A stretch of DNA of 7,739 nt from an uncultured Bacilli bacterium (GTDB lineage: Bacteria; Bacillota_I; Bacilli_A; RF39; UBA660): contig CANQLF010000033.1 in NCBI GenBank assembly GCA_947624635.1, positions 1 through 7,739 on the forward strand, written 5' to 3'. The position numbers were made by a program, and so were the translations under genes. Of the stretch, positions 6,240 through 7,739 are shown piece after piece; positions within the stretch are counted from its first letter, which is position 1, and each line of letters begins with the position of its first letter. Below the pieces are notes generated by a model that was given only the letters and a program-made list of their open reading frames with translations, did no database searches and was not told where the DNA came from.

Positions 6240-6746
6240 TTAGTTTAATATCCATTCTCTTACTTTTTCTTTAGAATTATATACATCTGTTCCTTTAATT
6301 GCGAGTTCTTTATCTACATTAGCTCCTTCACATATATCTTTTATTTGATTTGGAATACTACCTAATCCTGAACCTTCATGTGTTGTAAAAGGTTTAATTG
6401 TTTTACCATTAAAATCTAAATCTTTTAGTGCGATTACCATCTCTTCTGGTAACAATTTCCAATATACAGGTGAACCTATATAAATTATTTCATAGCTAGA
6501 TATATCACCTACTTCTTTTAATATTGGTGCATTATGAGTTTTCTGTCTTTCTTTTGCTTCTTCTACTGCAATATCATATTCTTTAGAATAAGGTATAACT
6601 GGTTCTATTTTTATAATATCTGAACCAGTTATATCTTTTATATATTCAGCTATAACTTCTGTATTTCCCTTATCAATATAACCAACTGCATAATTTTCAT
6701 CTGCTCTACTAAAATAAATTATCAAACTTTTCTTATCATTAAACAT
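6240..6746 (-). CDS. Flavodoxin (Flavodoxin_4-like)
   Basis: The product has 168 residues, a normal length for a short- to medium-chain flavodoxin. A GTG at 6755 would add three residues, but it sits on the likely ribosome binding site (AGAAAGAG); the ATG at 6746 has the right 8-nt spacing and is preferred. Features by residue: first strand and phosphate-binding loop SLIIYFSRADEN (about 7-18), with the extra stretch ending in KGNTE (26-30) that marks the Flavodoxin_4 type; IYIGSPVYW (88-96), the second FMN loop with aromatic residues to stack on the isoalloxazine ring; and PFTTHEGSG (119-127), the third. It should bind FMN and carry electrons, or serve as an FMN-dependent reductase, in the cytoplasm. 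It lies 14 nt after the DUF1848 gene and so is probably co-transcribed with it. No terminator is seen before the Hsp20 promoter. Confidence 0.93.
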   Translation of the reverse strand: MFNDKKSLIIYFSRADENYAVGYIDKGNTEVIAEYIKDITGSDIIKIEPVIPYSKEYDIAVEEAKERQKTHNAPILKEVGDISSYEIIYIGSPVYWKLLPEEMVIALKDLDFNGKTIKPFTTHEGSGLGSIPNQIKDICEGANVDKELAIKGTDVYNSKEKVREWILN

Positions 6747-6760
6747 TATAATCACTCTTT

Positions 6761-7648
6761 CTATTTTGTTCGCACTTTAATTATATCATCACTATTTAAT
6801 TTTCCAATTAATAATGATGAATTAATATTATGATTTTTAAAGTTATCATTTACTTTTTTCTCATCATAATTAGCATAACAATACTTACAAAAATGTTTAC
6901 AAGAATTATATACACCAATATCTACCATTTGAACACAATTACAATTGTTTCCTTTTCTAGCTGTCCATTTTTTATATGTTTTACCTGTAAGTTTATATGC
7001 TAGTTCATTGGACAAACATTCACCTATTTTAAAACCATATTCACTTAAATTTCTTTCTTCAAAACAGGTCTGCACAGTCATATTATGTTTCTTACAACTT
7101 TTACTAAAACTAATTCCTATTTCTTTATAATCATTTTCAGTAAACTTTCTATATTTTAAAACATTTTTGTTTTCTCTTACATTTTTATAATCATCTATAA
7201 ATGATACTATTATTTGTTTAACATAACCATCTAATAAATTGCACATTTTATCAAATGCTTTTTTATGGTATTCAATATTATACTTCTCGCTTAAAAATAT
7301 AGGGTCATATCTCACATATAAATTATCTATTCCTACAATATCTGATAATTCTTTAATTGCTTCAATTATTTTAGTTTTATCTGGAACATTAGGTTCTATG
7401 TCTTTATTATAAGGTGTTAGGGTCACATGAAATAATATAGGTTTATCAATATCTTTTAAATATTTTAAAATTGGTATAGGATTTTTAGTACAAAATAATA
7501 TTGCATCTACATCGTCAAAGTTAATCCTACTAACCATTTTAGGATTAAAGGGATTTCTAACATCTATAAATCCCTCTTTATATTTATTCATAAACCATTC
7601 AGAATAGAAAGCTACAATATCTGTTCTACCACTAACATTCAAAATCAT
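6761..7648 (-). CDS. DUF1848 protein, radical-SAM-like Fe-S enzyme of unknown function
   Basis: This complete 295-residue protein has the typical DUF1848 length. Family blocks are clear: the N-terminal MILNVSGRTDIVAFYSEWF; NPFNPKMVSRI (32-42); VDAILFCTKNPIPIL (47-61), where FW/FCTKNP is a hallmark; YVRYDPIFL (111-119); TCFEERNLSEYG (194-205); and the C-terminal CNC pair (Cys236, Cys238) followed by CKHFCKYCYAN. Cys250, Cys254 and Cys257 form a CX3CX2C set, as in radical-SAM 4Fe-4S sites, but near the C-terminus instead of the N-terminus. The reaction has not been established to my knowledge. The start at ATG 7648 keeps the full conserved N-terminus, although the ribosome binding site is weak (TGTGG). 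It lies 15 nt after the preceding gene and 14 nt before the flavodoxin gene; the flavodoxin may supply its electrons (inference). Confidence 0.93.
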   Translation of the reverse strand: MILNVSGRTDIVAFYSEWFMNKYKEGFIDVRNPFNPKMVSRINFDDVDAILFCTKNPIPILKYLKDIDKPILFHVTLTPYNKDIEPNVPDKTKIIEAIKELSDIVGIDNLYVRYDPIFLSEKYNIEYHKKAFDKMCNLLDGYVKQIIVSFIDDYKNVRENKNVLKYRKFTENDYKEIGISFSKSCKKHNMTVQTCFEERNLSEYGFKIGECLSNELAYKLTGKTYKKWTARKGNNCNCVQMVDIGVYNSCKHFCKYCYANYDEKKVNDNFKNHNINSSLLIGKLNSDDIIKVRTK

Positions 7649-7663
7649 TTAAACCACATATTA

Positions 7664-7738
7664 TTATTTTTTATAATTCCAAATACCTAATTGTCCTTTA
7701 GCTTCAATTGGATTAATCGATTCAATATTATCTAATAC
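7664..7738 (-). CDS. C-terminal end of an unidentified protein (truncated by the window edge)
   Basis: The minus frame is open from the right edge and gives 24 residues ending in KGQLGIWNYKK, followed by two consecutive TAA stops (7664-7666 and 7661-7663). I do not recognise the protein from this tail. Codon use is like the neighbours, and the stop lies 15 nt before the DUF1848 start, so it is probably the upstream gene of the same operon. The other two minus-strand frames are less convincing because one meets a stop at once. Confidence 0.6.
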   Translation of the reverse strand, partial: VLDNIESINPIEAKGQLGIWNYKK

Positions 7739-7739
7739 C

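Noticed and set aside
6746..6755. GTG start for flavodoxin at 6755
   Set aside because: The GTG overlaps the only plausible ribosome binding site, while the ATG at 6746 has normal spacing and gives the usual N-terminus.
6945..7130. Plus-strand open frame of 61 codons
   Set aside because: It is entirely antisense to conserved blocks of the DUF1848 gene, including the Cys-rich part, and resembles no known protein.
1..7739. Alternative genetic code (TGA read as Trp), suggested by the extreme AT content
   Set aside because: Trp residues at conserved positions are encoded by TGG, and the acyltransferase gene ends at a TGA that forms an ATGA overlap with the next gene.

Overview
The window comes from a very AT-rich, low-GC Gram-positive-type bacterium (Bacillota, probably a gut-type Clostridia or uncultured Bacilli lineage). 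The reasons are the Lys/Asn/Ile-rich proteins, strong AGGAG/AAAGGAAG ribosome binding sites, a HrcA/CIRCE heat-shock operator, a DUF1848 protein, and an alcohol-acetyltransferase-like/DUF6320 gene pair. Tryptophan is encoded by TGG and one gene ends in TGA, so the standard code fits and a Mycoplasma-type code does not. The species cannot be named from this sequence.

Every gene is on the minus strand, so transcription runs from the right end to the left end. At the right edge is the C-terminal tail of an unidentified protein (7664-7738). A DUF1848 iron-sulfur protein (6761-7648) and a flavodoxin (6240-6746) follow with gaps of about 15 nt, which looks like a small redox operon. Next is a free-standing Hsp20 small heat-shock gene (5691-6110). 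It has a near-consensus CIRCE operator laid over its -35 box, a stable hairpin at the expected 5' end of its mRNA, and an intrinsic terminator right after its stop codon.

The left two thirds is a four-gene run: a condensation/PapA-fold acyltransferase (4380-5609), a six-helix membrane protein with a zinc ribbon, DUF6320-like (3727-4383), an MBL-fold hydrolase (3072-3710), and a large MMPL/RND-family exporter (2988 down to the window edge, incomplete). The first two overlap by 4 nt (ATGA), and the third follows after 16 nt. The exporter starts 83 nt after the MBL gene and may have its own promoter. An acyltransferase next to an MmpL-type exporter recalls mycobacterial PapA/MmpL lipid assembly and export, so the cluster may make and export, or remodel, an acylated lipid or small molecule. 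This is inference.

The most unusual structure is inside the exporter. Its second extracytoplasmic loop is enlarged to more than 600 residues and holds seven diverged tandem repeats of about 80 residues. Each repeat has a helix-loop-helix centre with EF-hand-like spacing. No plus-strand gene, RNA gene, mobile element or CRISPR array was found, and no stretch longer than about 130 nt lacks a gene.
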